Shown here piece after piece: positions 54,053 through 62,632 of a DNA stretch of 64,000 nucleotides (positions are counted from its first letter, which is position 1; each line of letters starts with the position of its first letter). Under the pieces are notes generated by a model, which saw only the letters and a list, made by a program, of their open reading frames with translations, was not told where the DNA came from and did not search any database. The translations under genes were made by a program, and so were the position numbers. Source of the stretch: AC-38 sp033856025. Lineage in GTDB: Bacteria; Actinomycetota; Thermoleophilia; Solirubrobacterales; Solirubrobacteraceae. The DNA is taken from NCBI GenBank assembly GCA_033856025.1, contig JAWVFQ010000036.1, positions 1 through 64,000 on the forward strand, written 5' to 3'.

Positions 54053-55075
54053 TCAGAACAGCGCCGCGTCGCGCGGCGGGGACAGGCCCAGGTGCTCCCA
54101 GGCCCGCGGGGTCGCGGCGCGCCCCCGGGGCGTGCGCTGGAGCAGGCCGCTCTGGAGCAGGTAGGGCTCGTAGACGTCCTCGATCGTGTCCGCCTCCTCC
54201 CCCACCGCGACGGCCAGCGTGGAGAGCCCGACGGGGCCGCCGCCGAACTTCTCGCAGACGGTCCGCAGGATCTCGCGGTCCAGGCGGTCCAGCCCGGCCG
54301 AGTCGACCTCGAGCAGGTCCAGAGCGGCGTCCGCCACCTCGGCCGTGATGCGCGTGCCGGCGCGCACCTCGGCGTAGTCGCGCACGCGCTTGAGCAGGCG
54401 GTTGGCCACGCGTGGCGTGCCGCGCGAGCGCTGCGCGATGGCCTCGGCGCCGGCGTCGTCGAGCTCGGCGCCCAGGATCGCCGCCGAGCGCCGGACGATC
54501 CCCCCCAGGTCCTCGCGCCCGTAGTGCTCCAGGCGGTGCTGGATGCCGAAGCGGTCGCGCAGGGGCGTCGTGAGCAGGCCGGCCCGCGTGGTCGCCCCGA
54601 TCAGCGTGAACGGCGGGAGCTCCAGGGTCACCACGCGCGCGCCCGCCCCCTGGCCGACGGTGATGGGCAGGCGGCGGTCCTCCATGGCGGGGTAGAAGGT
54701 CTCCTCCAGCGCGCGGGGCAGGCGGTGCACCTCGTCCACGAAGAAGACGCTGCGGGGCTCCAGCGCGGTGAGGAAGGCGGCCACGTCGCCCTTGCGCTCC
54801 AGCGCGGGGCCGGCCGTCTGCACGAACGGGACCTCCAGCTCGGCGGCGACGATCTGGGCCAGCGACGTCTTGCCCAGGCCGGGCGGACCGGCCAGCAGGA
54901 CGTGGTCCAGCGCCTCGCCGCGGGCGGCGGCGGCCTCCAGGGAGACCGCGAGCTGGGACTTGACGGCGTCCTGCCCGACGAACTCGTCCAGGCGCCGCGG
55001 GCGAAGCGAGCGCTCGGTGTCCGCGGCGTCGTCCTCCGGCAGCGGCCCGGGGGTCTGGATGCGGGCCTCGGTCAT
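54053..55075 (-). CDS. ruvB: Holliday junction branch-migration ATPase RuvB
   Basis: 340 residues. Hexameric motor. Walker A AGPPGLGKTSLAQI (63-70 region), Walker B FFVDEVHRL (114-117), sensor TLIGATTRAGLLTTPLRDRFG, C-terminal winged helix RTPRGRAATPRAWEHLGL. The start ATG overlaps the ruvA stop by 4 bases. Normal. Confidence 0.97.
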   Translation of the reverse strand: MTEARIQTPGPLPEDDAADTERSLRPRRLDEFVGQDAVKSQLAVSLEAAAARGEALDHVLLAGPPGLGKTSLAQIVAAELEVPFVQTAGPALERKGDVAAFLTALEPRSVFFVDEVHRLPRALEETFYPAMEDRRLPITVGQGAGARVVTLELPPFTLIGATTRAGLLTTPLRDRFGIQHRLEHYGREDLGGIVRRSAAILGAELDDAGAEAIAQRSRGTPRVANRLLKRVRDYAEVRAGTRITAEVADAALDLLEVDSAGLDRLDREILRTVCEKFGGGPVGLSTLAVAVGEEADTIEDVYEPYLLQSGLLQRTPRGRAATPRAWEHLGLSPPRDAALF

Positions 55076-55659
55076 GGGCGCGCCGCCTTGAGCGCGTGGG
55101 CGATCAGGTCCTCGGTCGACAGGTCGCCCGGCGCGTCGTCGAGCAGGTCCTGCGCCTCCTGGAGCGAGAAGCCCAGCCCGACCAGGCCGTCGCGGGCCAG
55201 CAGCCGCGGGTCGTCGGTGCGGGTGATCGTGATGTCCTCGCCGCCGATCGCCGGCGCGTCGGCCACCTTCTCGCGCAGCTCGACGATGATCCGCTCCGCC
55301 GTGCGCTTGCCGATGCCGGGGACGGCCTGGAAGCGCGCGGCGTCGCCCGCGGCCAGCGCGCCGAGCAGCTCGCGGGGCGGGCCGCCGGACAGCACGGCCA
55401 GCGCCACCTTGGGCCCCACGGCCTGGACCCCGAGGAGCATCAGGAACAGATCGCGCTCCTCCTCGCTGGAGAACCCGTACAGCGCGAGCTGGTCGTCGCG
55501 GACGACTAGGTGGGAGTGCAGCGTCACCGGCTTGCCGGCCGCCGGAACGTGCTTGAGGGTCTCGGCCGAGACGGCGAGGCGGTATCCGACGCCGCCGCAG
55601 TCGACCACGACGTGGTCGGGGCGCCGCACGGCGACCTCGCCCCGGACGAGGGCGATCAC
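55072..55659 (-). CDS. ruvA: Holliday junction-binding protein RuvA
   Basis: 195 residues from GTG 55659. Domain I OB fold (MIALVRGEVAVRRPDHVVVDCGGVGYRL), domain II with two helix-hairpin-helix motifs (LLGVQAVGPKVALAVL and FQAVPGIGKRTAERIIVEL), and domain III (DGLVGLGFSLQEAQDLL) that binds RuvB. GTGA overlap with ruvC. Normal length. Confidence 0.96.
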   Translation of the reverse strand: MIALVRGEVAVRRPDHVVVDCGGVGYRLAVSAETLKHVPAAGKPVTLHSHLVVRDDQLALYGFSSEEERDLFLMLLGVQAVGPKVALAVLSGGPPRELLGALAAGDAARFQAVPGIGKRTAERIIVELREKVADAPAIGGEDITITRTDDPRLLARDGLVGLGFSLQEAQDLLDDAPGDLSTEDLIAHALKAARP

Positions 55660-56180
55660 GAGGCTGCCGCCGGAGCGGGCGCGGGGCCGGCCGCCGCGAC
55701 GGCGGCGCTCACCGGCGCGTGGTTGAGGTCGCAGATGGCCACGGCGAGCGCGTCGGCGGCGTGGTCGGAGCGCGGCGGCTCGGGGAGCGCGAGCAGCGCG
55801 GCGACCATCCGCTGGACCTGGTCCTTCCCGGCGCGCCCCGACCCGCAGACCGCCCCCTTGATCTGCTGGGGGGTGTAGCCGCGGCAGGGCAGCTCGCGCG
55901 ACCCGGCGGCCAGCAGCGCCGCACCGCGGGCGTGGCCCACGGCGAACGCGCTCTTGACGTTGACGCCGAAGAAGAGCTCCTCCACGGCGACCGCGTCGGG
56001 ACGGTGCTCGTCCAGCAGCTCGCACACGCGCGCGTGGATCGCCGCCAGGCGGCGCTCTAGCGCCTCGCCGGGTGCGGTGGCGATCACGCCGCCGTCGAGC
56101 GCGAGCAGACGGCCGCCCCGGCGGGCCACGACGCCGTACCCGGTGCTCGCCGTGCCGGGGTCGATTCCGAGGACGATCAT
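55656..56180 (-). CDS. ruvC: Holliday junction resolvase RuvC
   Basis: 174 residues. Acidic catalytic residues D7 (MIVLGIDPGTASTGYG), E68 (AVEELFFGVNVKSAFAVG), H140 and D143 (SDHAADALAVAICDLNH). First gene of ruvCAB here. In actinobacteria yebC is usually just upstream; here 5.7 kb of glycan and signalling genes separate them. No LexA box was recognised. Confidence 0.96.
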   Translation of the reverse strand: MIVLGIDPGTASTGYGVVARRGGRLLALDGGVIATAPGEALERRLAAIHARVCELLDEHRPDAVAVEELFFGVNVKSAFAVGHARGAALLAAGSRELPCRGYTPQQIKGAVCGSGRAGKDQVQRMVAALLALPEPPRSDHAADALAVAICDLNHAPVSAAVAAAGPAPAPAAAS

Positions 56181-56245
56181 CCCTACGCCATTCTGCGCAG
56201 GGCTCCGGATGCCTTCGCATTAGTGCTGCAACCGGGTTCTGGACA

Positions 56246-56272
56246 CAAGTTTTCGCGCCCGGCTGCCGATAC
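56246..56272 (+). promoter_or_regulatory. Sigma-28 (FliA/WhiG-type) promoter candidate
   Basis: CAAG (56246-56249), exactly 15 bases, then GCCGATAC (56265-56272), close to the FliA consensus TAAA-N15-GCCGATAA (seven of eight in the -10). The start codon is 9 bases downstream, so the transcript would be leaderless; no Shine-Dalgarno is present. It would place the HD-GYP gene in the motility regulon. Confidence 0.55.
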
Positions 56273-56281
56273 CCACCCCGG

Positions 56282-57472
56282 ATGCTTGGGCGTCGCGAAC
56301 GAGAGACCTCGCTTGAGGAGCAGCTGTCGGAGGCCAAGGCTCGGATCAACGAGCTGGAGTCCGAGCTGCGTGCGCGCGTGGAGAGCGACCGGGTCACCGG
56401 TCTCGCCACGCTGGACAAGCTGCGCAACCAGCTGGACATCGAGGCGGCCCGCGCCCGCCGGCACGGCCGCGAGCTGGCGGTGGCCGTTCTGGACATCGAC
56501 GACTTCCGCGCCGCCTGCGCCCGCCACGGCCACGCCGCCGGCGACGAGATCCTGCGCACCGTCGCGCGCGTGCTGGTCGAGCAGACCCGCGCCCACGACA
56601 TCACCTGCCGCGGCGCCGGGGACGAGTTCGTCGTCCTCATGCCCGAGACCGACCTCGAGGGCGCGGCCATCTGCTGCGAGCGCATGCTGCACGCGCTGGA
56701 GACGACCCCGGCCGGCCAGGTGGACAGCGTCCGGCTGTCCGCCGGCATCGCCGCCTACGACCGCGGCGACTCCCCCGCCGCCACTCTGGGCGCCGCCTAC
56801 GTCTCGCTGGACAACTCCCGCCGCCTGGGCGGCCACCGCGTCAGCGTGGGCACCGACAACGCCGAGGTGACGGTCGAGGAGGCCGACCGCAGCAACGCGC
56901 TCTCGGCGCTGGCCGTCACGCTGGGCGAGCGCGACCGCTACACGGGCGACCACTCCGAGGAGGTCCTCAAGCTGGTCGAGGGCGTGGCCCGCGGCCTGGG
57001 CGTGGACGACGACGAGGTCGACCGCATCAAGGCCGCCGCGCTGCTGCACGACATCGGCAAGGTGGCGATCTCCGACGACATCCTCAACAAGCCGGGGCCG
57101 CTGACCGACGACGAGTGGAAGGTCATGAAGGAGCACACCGTGATCGGCGAGCGCATCCTGCGCGCCATCCCCGGGCTGGGCTCCGTCGCGCGGATCGTGC
57201 GCCACGAGCATGAGCGCTGGGACGGCGAGGGCTACCCGGACGGGATCGCGTCGGATTCGATCCCCCTGGGCTCGCGGATCATCCTGGCCTGCGACGCCTA
57301 CCACGCGATGACGTCCGACCGCCCCTACCGCGAGCGCATGTCGCACGCCGAGGCGGTCGCCGAGCTCTCCCGCCACGCCGGCACCCAGTTCGACCCCGAG
57401 GTGGTCGAGGTGCTGGTGGGCCAGCTGTACCTGCTGCGCCAGGGCGGCGCGAGCACCACCGCCGCCGCCTAG
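56282..57472 (+). CDS. Degenerate GGDEF plus HD-GYP protein, c-di-GMP turnover
   Basis: 396 residues from ATG 56282. A short coiled coil (~8-35) leads into a GGDEF domain (~36-195) with RGAGDEF (110-116) in place of GGDEF, so synthesis may be lost or altered. The HD-GYP domain (~205-380) is intact: LLHDIGKVAISDDIL (HD 256-257), HEHERWDGEGYPDG (GYP 317-319), CDAYHAMTSDRPYR. HD-GYP enzymes hydrolyse c-di-GMP. A sigma-28-like promoter precedes it. The stop TAG overlaps the next convergent stop in CTAG. Confidence 0.92.
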   Translation: MLGRRERETSLEEQLSEAKARINELESELRARVESDRVTGLATLDKLRNQLDIEAARARRHGRELAVAVLDIDDFRAACARHGHAAGDEILRTVARVLVEQTRAHDITCRGAGDEFVVLMPETDLEGAAICCERMLHALETTPAGQVDSVRLSAGIAAYDRGDSPAATLGAAYVSLDNSRRLGGHRVSVGTDNAEVTVEEADRSNALSALAVTLGERDRYTGDHSEEVLKLVEGVARGLGVDDDEVDRIKAAALLHDIGKVAISDDILNKPGPLTDDEWKVMKEHTVIGERILRAIPGLGSVARIVRHEHERWDGEGYPDGIASDSIPLGSRIILACDAYHAMTSDRPYRERMSHAEAVAELSRHAGTQFDPEVVEVLVGQLYLLRQGGASTTAAA

Positions 57473-59400
57473 CCGGGACCGTAGACCAGGTACCCGGGGC
57501 TCTGGTGCGCGGGCGCCGCCCGGCCCTGGAAGCACGCCACCGCGCGCTCGGCCAGCGCCTCGTACTCGGGGAACGGCGACGTGGCGATCACCACCCAGCC
57601 GTCTCGGGCCCGGCGGCGCATGCGCTGGCACGGCTCGTGCGGCGAGAGCAGCGGGGTCCCGCGGCGCAGCCGGTCGCCGGCCAGGATCCCGTCGACGTTG
57701 GGCGTCTGAGCGACCGGGCGCTCGCCGTCGGCGAAGCCGGGCCGGTCGAGCAGCCAGGCCACCATCGCGGCATCGTCGAACCCCGTGTCGACGTGGCGCT
57801 TCACGTAGCCGCCGGCACCCGCGGACAGCGCCGCGGCGGCGGCGAGCGCCAGCGCCACCGCGGCCGGCGCGCGCAGGCGCGGTATCGCCGCCAACGGCGC
57901 GGCGGCGAGGCCGAGCGCCGCGCCTCCGGCCAGCGCCACGGCCAGCCGCGGGACAGCCGGGACGTAGGGGAACCCCGCGCGCACGTCCTCCACCACGTTC
58001 CAGGCCAGCGCCCCGCCCAGCGCCGCGACGGCGGCGATCTGGGCCACGCGACGCCCCCCGCGCGCGCCCAGCGCCACGGCCACCGCGCAGGCCAGGACCG
58101 CGGGGGCCAGGTAGCGGATGGTCGAGACGGCGAGCTGAGAGAAGGCCGGGCCGCTGGCCACGCCCGTGTACGGGGCCAGCGTCCAGGCCACCACGAGCGC
58201 CACCGCCACCCCGGTCGCGGCCAGCGCCTCGCGCCGCCGGGCGAGCAGCGGCATGGCCAGCGCCCCCGCCATCAGCGCCAGACCGCCCGCGAGCTGCCTG
58301 CGGTAGTCGTCGAAGTGGTGACGCAGCGTGGCGGCGGGGACCTCGGCGAACCGCACGTCGAAGCGCTGGAGGAACGGCGGCTGGGGGTCGCCCCAGGGCG
58401 CGGCCACGAGCGGCCACAGCGGCGAGCCGTGCTGGACCAGGTTGCGCAGGTACCACACGCCGCCGACCGCGACGGCCGCCGCCGCGCCGAGCGCGAGCGG
58501 GCGGGCCGGCAGCCCGTGGCGGCGCTGGACCGCCCAGGCCGAGAGGGCGAGCGCGACGGCGGCGCCGGGCGCGCCGGTGGTGCGGGTGCCGACCGCCAGC
58601 CCGGCGGCGACGAGCGCGGGGCCGAGCAGCGCCGGGCGCCGCGTGGCGTGCGCGGCCAGCGCGCCGGTGCAGGCCAGCCACGCAACGGTCGGCAGATCGG
58701 TCAGCGGCCCGTTGAGCTCGCCGACCAGCAGCGGCGTGGTCACCAGGGCGCCCGCGGCGAGGTGGGCGGCCGGCGCCGGAACGCGCAGGGCGCCGAGACC
58801 GGAGCGAACGGACACGGCGAGGATGGCGGCCAGTGCCAGCTGCAGCGGGGCGATCGGCGTGAAGGAGCGCGAGATCGAGACGAACCAGGTCAGCAGCACC
58901 TCGTGGGTGAGCGGGTAGCTCTGCACGGGGATGAGCGACAGCACCTCGTTCTGCGACCCCGGCCGACCGTCGTGGACCCACGCCACCACGTCGGGCAGGT
59001 GGTAGGAGAGCCCGTCGACGCCGAGGTAGGGGTAGCGCGTGAGCCACGCCGCGTAGAGGACGAGCAGTCCCGTCAGCGCGCCGGCCGCGGCGCGCCCCGC
59101 GAGCGAGCGGCCGGCCCACCACTCGCCCAGCTCGTCGAGCGCGCGCACCCGCGGCGGCGGGAGACGGCGCGCGGCGACCCACAGGACGAGGGCAGCGGTG
59201 GTCAGGGCGGCCGGCGAGCTGCCCAGCGCCACCAGCCCCAGGGCGAGCGCGCTGACCACCGCGCCGGCCGCCGTCAGCGCCGCCGCGGCCAGGGCCCGCT
59301 CGAGGCCGTCGGGTGCCGCCAGCGACGCGACGCGCAGGGCCGCGCCGGCCAGCGCGGACAGCCCGAGCGCCAGCAGCAGGTGGTGGCCGAGAGCCCACAT
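57469..59400 (-). CDS. Multi-spanning GT-C-like membrane glycosyltransferase, copy 3
   Basis: 643 residues. More than ten hydrophobic helices. It shares with the two genes at 41-45 kb the loops SYHLPDVVAWVHDGRPGSQ, QSYPLTHEVLLTWF, WYLRNLVQHGSPLWPLV, and a short outer C-terminal part. The first acidic loop after helix 1 is typical of GT-C enzymes. Located between HD-GYP and methyltransferase genes; likely acts with the DPM1-like glycosyltransferase nearby that could make its lipid-linked donor (inference). Confidence 0.75.
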   Translation of the reverse strand: MWALGHHLLLALGLSALAGAALRVASLAAPDGLERALAAAALTAAGAVVSALALGLVALGSSPAALTTAALVLWVAARRLPPPRVRALDELGEWWAGRSLAGRAAAGALTGLLVLYAAWLTRYPYLGVDGLSYHLPDVVAWVHDGRPGSQNEVLSLIPVQSYPLTHEVLLTWFVSISRSFTPIAPLQLALAAILAVSVRSGLGALRVPAPAAHLAAGALVTTPLLVGELNGPLTDLPTVAWLACTGALAAHATRRPALLGPALVAAGLAVGTRTTGAPGAAVALALSAWAVQRRHGLPARPLALGAAAAVAVGGVWYLRNLVQHGSPLWPLVAAPWGDPQPPFLQRFDVRFAEVPAATLRHHFDDYRRQLAGGLALMAGALAMPLLARRREALAATGVAVALVVAWTLAPYTGVASGPAFSQLAVSTIRYLAPAVLACAVAVALGARGGRRVAQIAAVAALGGALAWNVVEDVRAGFPYVPAVPRLAVALAGGAALGLAAAPLAAIPRLRAPAAVALALAAAAALSAGAGGYVKRHVDTGFDDAAMVAWLLDRPGFADGERPVAQTPNVDGILAGDRLRRGTPLLSPHEPCQRMRRRARDGWVVIATSPFPEYEALAERAVACFQGRAAPAHQSPGYLVYGPG

Positions 59401-59452
59401 CGCGGGTCAGCCTACGGACGCCGCCCCCCGGCCCCTCTCTACGCTGCCCGCC

Positions 59453-60364
59453 GTGACCTCTCCGCCCGAAACGCAGGGCGTGGCCCTGGCCTGCGCCTGG
59501 TGCGGGGCCGGGCTGCGGCCGGACGCGGGCGATCTCGCGGGGCGGGTCGCGTGCCGGTCGTGCGGCGTGGCCACGACGTACCCGTGGCCGACCGAGGCGG
59601 AGCTCGACGCCGCGTACGCCGGCGCCTACCGGCCCGACGGGGGGCGGTTCTCGGGGCCCGGCGACGCGCTGCTGCGCCGCTCGCGGGCCGCGCTGGCCCG
59701 CCGGATCGATCGCCTGGCCCCCGCGGGGCCGGTCCTCGACGTGGGCGCGGGCGAGGGCGCGCTGCTCGACGCGCTGGCGGCGCGCGGCCGCGAGGTCGTC
59801 GGACTGGAGCGCGAGCCGTCCCACCCGCGGATGCGCGACGCCGAGGTGTGGGAGCTGGACGGGCCGTGGGCCGCGGTCGTCTTCTGGCACTCGCTCGAGC
59901 ACCTGCGCGAACCCGGGCGCGCGCTGGACGAGGCGGCCCGGCGGCTGGCGCCCGGCGGCCTGCTCGTCGCCGCGCTGCCCAACGCCGCCTCGCTCCAGGC
60001 GCGGGCGTTCGGCGAGCGCTGGTTCGCGCTGGACCTCCCCCGCCACCTCGTCCACGTGCCGGCCGCGGCCCTGCTGGACCGGGCCGGCGCCGCCGGCCTT
60101 TCCGTGGAGCGCGTCTCGCACCTGCGCGGCGGCCAGGTCGCGTTCGGCTGGCTGCACGGGATCGTGGGGCGCCTGCCCGGCCATCCGGACCTCTACGACG
60201 CCATCCGCCGCGCGCCCGCGCGCCAGCGCCCGATGTCTTCCGCGAAGCGGGCGGCCACCCTCGCGGCGGCGGCCCTGGCCGCGCCGGTGGCCGCGGGAGC
60301 CGCGCTCCTCGAAGCCGCTGCCCGTCGCGGCGGCTCCGTCTACCTGGAGGCGCGGCGTGGCTGA
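59453..60364 (+). CDS. Methyltransferase with N-terminal zinc ribbon
   Basis: 303 residues from GTG 59453. A zinc ribbon (LACAWCGAGLRP with RVACRSCGVATTYPWP) begins the protein, then AYAGAYRPDGGRFSGPGD, as in sugar-region methyltransferases. SAM domain: VLDVGAGEGALLDALAARG, VFWHSLEHLREPGRALDEAARRLAPGGLLVAALPN. The C-terminus ends in a hydrophobic helix (ATLAAAALAAPVAAGAALLEAAA), perhaps a membrane anchor. The stop overlaps the next glycosyltransferase gene by 8 bases. Confidence 0.88.
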   Translation: MTSPPETQGVALACAWCGAGLRPDAGDLAGRVACRSCGVATTYPWPTEAELDAAYAGAYRPDGGRFSGPGDALLRRSRAALARRIDRLAPAGPVLDVGAGEGALLDALAARGREVVGLEREPSHPRMRDAEVWELDGPWAAVVFWHSLEHLREPGRALDEAARRLAPGGLLVAALPNAASLQARAFGERWFALDLPRHLVHVPAAALLDRAGAAGLSVERVSHLRGGQVAFGWLHGIVGRLPGHPDLYDAIRRAPARQRPMSSAKRAATLAAAALAAPVAAGAALLEAAARRGGSVYLEARRG

Positions 60365-61109
60365 GGCACGCCCGCCGGGCCGCGTCGTCGTGGTCATGCC
60401 GGCGCGCAACGCCGCGCGCACGCTGGAGGCGACCTACTCGGCCATCCCGGGCGACTGGGTGGACGAGATCATCCTGGTCGACGACAAGTCCACCGACGAG
60501 ACCGTCGAGGTGGCGCGCCGGCTGCCCGTGCACGTCATCTGGCATCCCCACAACGTGGGCTACGGCGGCAACCAGAAGACGTGCTACCTCGAGGCGCTCC
60601 AGCGTGACGCGGACGCGATCGTGATGCTGCATCCCGACGGGCAGTACGAGCCGACGCTGATCCCCGAGCTGGTGACGCCGATCCTGCGCGGCGAGGCCGA
60701 CCTCGTCCTGGGCTCGCGCCTGGCCGACCGCGGCGGCTGGCGGCGCGGGGGGATGCCCGTGCACAAGTACCTGGCCAACCGCGGCCTGACGGCGATCGAG
60801 AACCGCGTCATGGGGACGCGCCTGTCCGAGCTGCACACCGGCTATCGCGCCTACTCGCGGCGGCTGCTGCTGGAGGTGCCGTTCCTGCGCAACGCGCTGG
60901 ACTTCTCCTTCGACTCCGAGCTGCTCCTGCAGGCCTCGCACCTGGGCTTCCGGATCGCCGAGGTCCCGGCGCGCACCCGCTACTTCGACGACGCCTCCTC
61001 GATCACCCTGCGCCCGGCCACTGTCTACGCGCTGAAGACCCTGTGGGCGTCGGCGCGCCTCGTGGCGCACCGGCGCGGCGTCTGGCGCTCGCGGAAGTTC
61101 TCGCCATGA
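60357..61109 (+). CDS. DPM1-like glycosyltransferase family 2
   Basis: 250 residues. GT-A fold of the polyprenyl-phosphate sugar synthase type: VVVMPARNAARTLEATYSAI, IILVDDKSTDETVE, NVGYGGNQKTCYLEAL, AIVMLHPDGQYEP (DxD variant HPDGQ), ADLVLGSRLADRG. No C-terminal membrane helices. Such enzymes load mannose or glucose on polyprenyl phosphate, the donor for GT-C enzymes like the nearby copy 3. ATGA overlap with the following methyltransferase. Confidence 0.9.
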   Translation: MAEARPPGRVVVVMPARNAARTLEATYSAIPGDWVDEIILVDDKSTDETVEVARRLPVHVIWHPHNVGYGGNQKTCYLEALQRDADAIVMLHPDGQYEPTLIPELVTPILRGEADLVLGSRLADRGGWRRGGMPVHKYLANRGLTAIENRVMGTRLSELHTGYRAYSRRLLLEVPFLRNALDFSFDSELLLQASHLGFRIAEVPARTRYFDDASSITLRPATVYALKTLWASARLVAHRRGVWRSRKFSP

Positions 61110-61861
61110 CGGTCACCGGCGAGCGCGTCACCACGCCGGAGGGCGGGTTCAACCCGACGTGGCAGCGCCACGTGGCGGCCTACGCGCTGTGCGCGCCGCT
61201 GCTGCCCGGAGGCCCGGTCCTGGACCTGGGCTGCGGGGTGGGCCACTCCTACGCGCTCCTCTCGCCGCGGCGCACCGTGGGGGTGGACCTCGACGCCGGC
61301 GCCCTGCGCGGGCAGGACCGCGAGACCCACGTCGCCGACATGCGCGCGCTGCCCTTCCCGGACGCCAGCTTCGACTCGGTCCTGTCCGTGCAGTCGATCG
61401 AGCACGTGCCCGACCCCGAGCGCGTGCTGGCCGAGGCGGTGCGCGTCCTGCGGCCGGGCGGCGTCGCCGTGTTCGTCACGCCCAACCGGCTGACGTTCGC
61501 GCGGCCGGACGAGATCATCGACCCCTACCACCACGTCGAGTACGACGCCGGGCAGCTGCGCGAGTTGTGCCAGGGCTTCCTGGACGGCGTGGAGGTCCGG
61601 GGCCTGTTCGGCTCGCCCCGCTACCTCGAGCTCGCCGCCGAGGAGCGCCGGCGCCTGGACCGCATGCTCGCGCTGGACCCGCTGCGCCTGCGCCGCGCCG
61701 TCCCGCGCCGGGTGCGCCAGCGCCTCTACGACGGCCTGCTGACCCGCGCCCGGCGCGGCGCCGACCCGCGCGCCGCGGCGATCGAGCCGGGTGACTTCGA
61801 GCTGGGCTCGGACGGACTGGACGCCGCGCTGGACCTGGTGGCCGCCGGCCGCCGGGCCTAG
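61106..61861 (+). CDS. Class I SAM-dependent methyltransferase
   Basis: 251 residues from ATG 61106. Motif I VLDLGCGVGHSYALL, VGVDLDAGAL, MRALPFPDASFDSVLSVQSIEHVPDPERVLAEAVRVLRPGG. Typical of the Methyltransf_11 group. It completes a methyltransferase-glycosyltransferase-methyltransferase set. The TAG stop overlaps the yebC stop in CTAG (61858-61861). Substrate unknown. Confidence 0.9.
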   Translation: MTVTGERVTTPEGGFNPTWQRHVAAYALCAPLLPGGPVLDLGCGVGHSYALLSPRRTVGVDLDAGALRGQDRETHVADMRALPFPDASFDSVLSVQSIEHVPDPERVLAEAVRVLRPGGVAVFVTPNRLTFARPDEIIDPYHHVEYDAGQLRELCQGFLDGVEVRGLFGSPRYLELAAEERRRLDRMLALDPLRLRRAVPRRVRQRLYDGLLTRARRGADPRAAAIEPGDFELGSDGLDAALDLVAAGRRA

Positions 61862-62607
61862 CCGGCGACGCGCTCCAGGACCTCGGCGTCGACGTCGAAG
61901 TTGGCGTGGACCGCCTCGACGTCGTCGTTCTCCTCGATGGCCTCCAGCAGGCGCACCAGCTTCTCGGCGTCGCCCTCGCCCACGGGGACCCGCGACGAGG
62001 GCTGCTGGACGACCTCCGAGCTCTGGACCTCGACGTCCGCGGCCTCCAGCGCCGCGCGCACCGCCGGCAGCTCGCCGGGCTCGGTGAGGATCTCGTAGAC
62101 GTCGTCGTCCATCGAGATGTCCTGCGCGCCCGCGTCGATGGCCACCACCAGGTCGTCCTCGTCGTAGCGCTGGGCGTCGACCACGATCACGCCCTGCTTC
62201 TCGAACAGGTAGGCCACCGAGCCGGGCTCCCCCAGCGCGCCGCCCTGCTTGGTCAGCAGATGGCGCAGATCGGCGCTCGTGCGGTTGCGGTTGTCGGTGA
62301 GGGCCTCGATGAGCAGGGCGACGCCGCCCGGGCCGTAGCCCTCGTAGACGACGGACTGGATCGCCGCCGCGTCGGCGCCCGCGCCGGTGCCCTTGGCGAT
62401 CGCGCGCTCGATGTTGTCCTTGGGCATCGAGGCGTCGCGCGCCTTCTGCACCGCCTGGCCCAGCGCGGCGTTGCTGTCGGGGTCGCCGCCGCCGTCGCGC
62501 GCGGCCACCGTGATGGCCCGCGCCAGCTTGGTGAACTGCTGACCGCGGCGCGCGTCGACGACCGCCTTCTTGTGCTTGATCGACGCCCACTTGGAATGTC
62601 CGGCCAC
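61858..62607 (-). CDS. yebC: YebC/PmpR-family protein
   Basis: 249 residues from GTG 62607. AGHSKWASIKHKKAVVDARRGQQFTKLARAI is the universal N-terminus; ASMPKDNIERAIAKGTG and YEGYGPGGVALLIEALTDNRNRT follow. The family was named as a transcription regulator and is now known in several bacteria to help translation through proline-rich stretches. Normally next to ruvC; here separated by 5.7 kb. Confidence 0.95.
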   Translation of the reverse strand: MAGHSKWASIKHKKAVVDARRGQQFTKLARAITVAARDGGGDPDSNAALGQAVQKARDASMPKDNIERAIAKGTGAGADAAAIQSVVYEGYGPGGVALLIEALTDNRNRTSADLRHLLTKQGGALGEPGSVAYLFEKQGVIVVDAQRYDEDDLVVAIDAGAQDISMDDDVYEILTEPGELPAVRAALEAADVEVQSSEVVQQPSSRVPVGEGDAEKLVRLLEAIEENDDVEAVHANFDVDAEVLERVAG

Positions 62608-62632
62608 GGGCGACAGGATACGGTCCGCGCGC

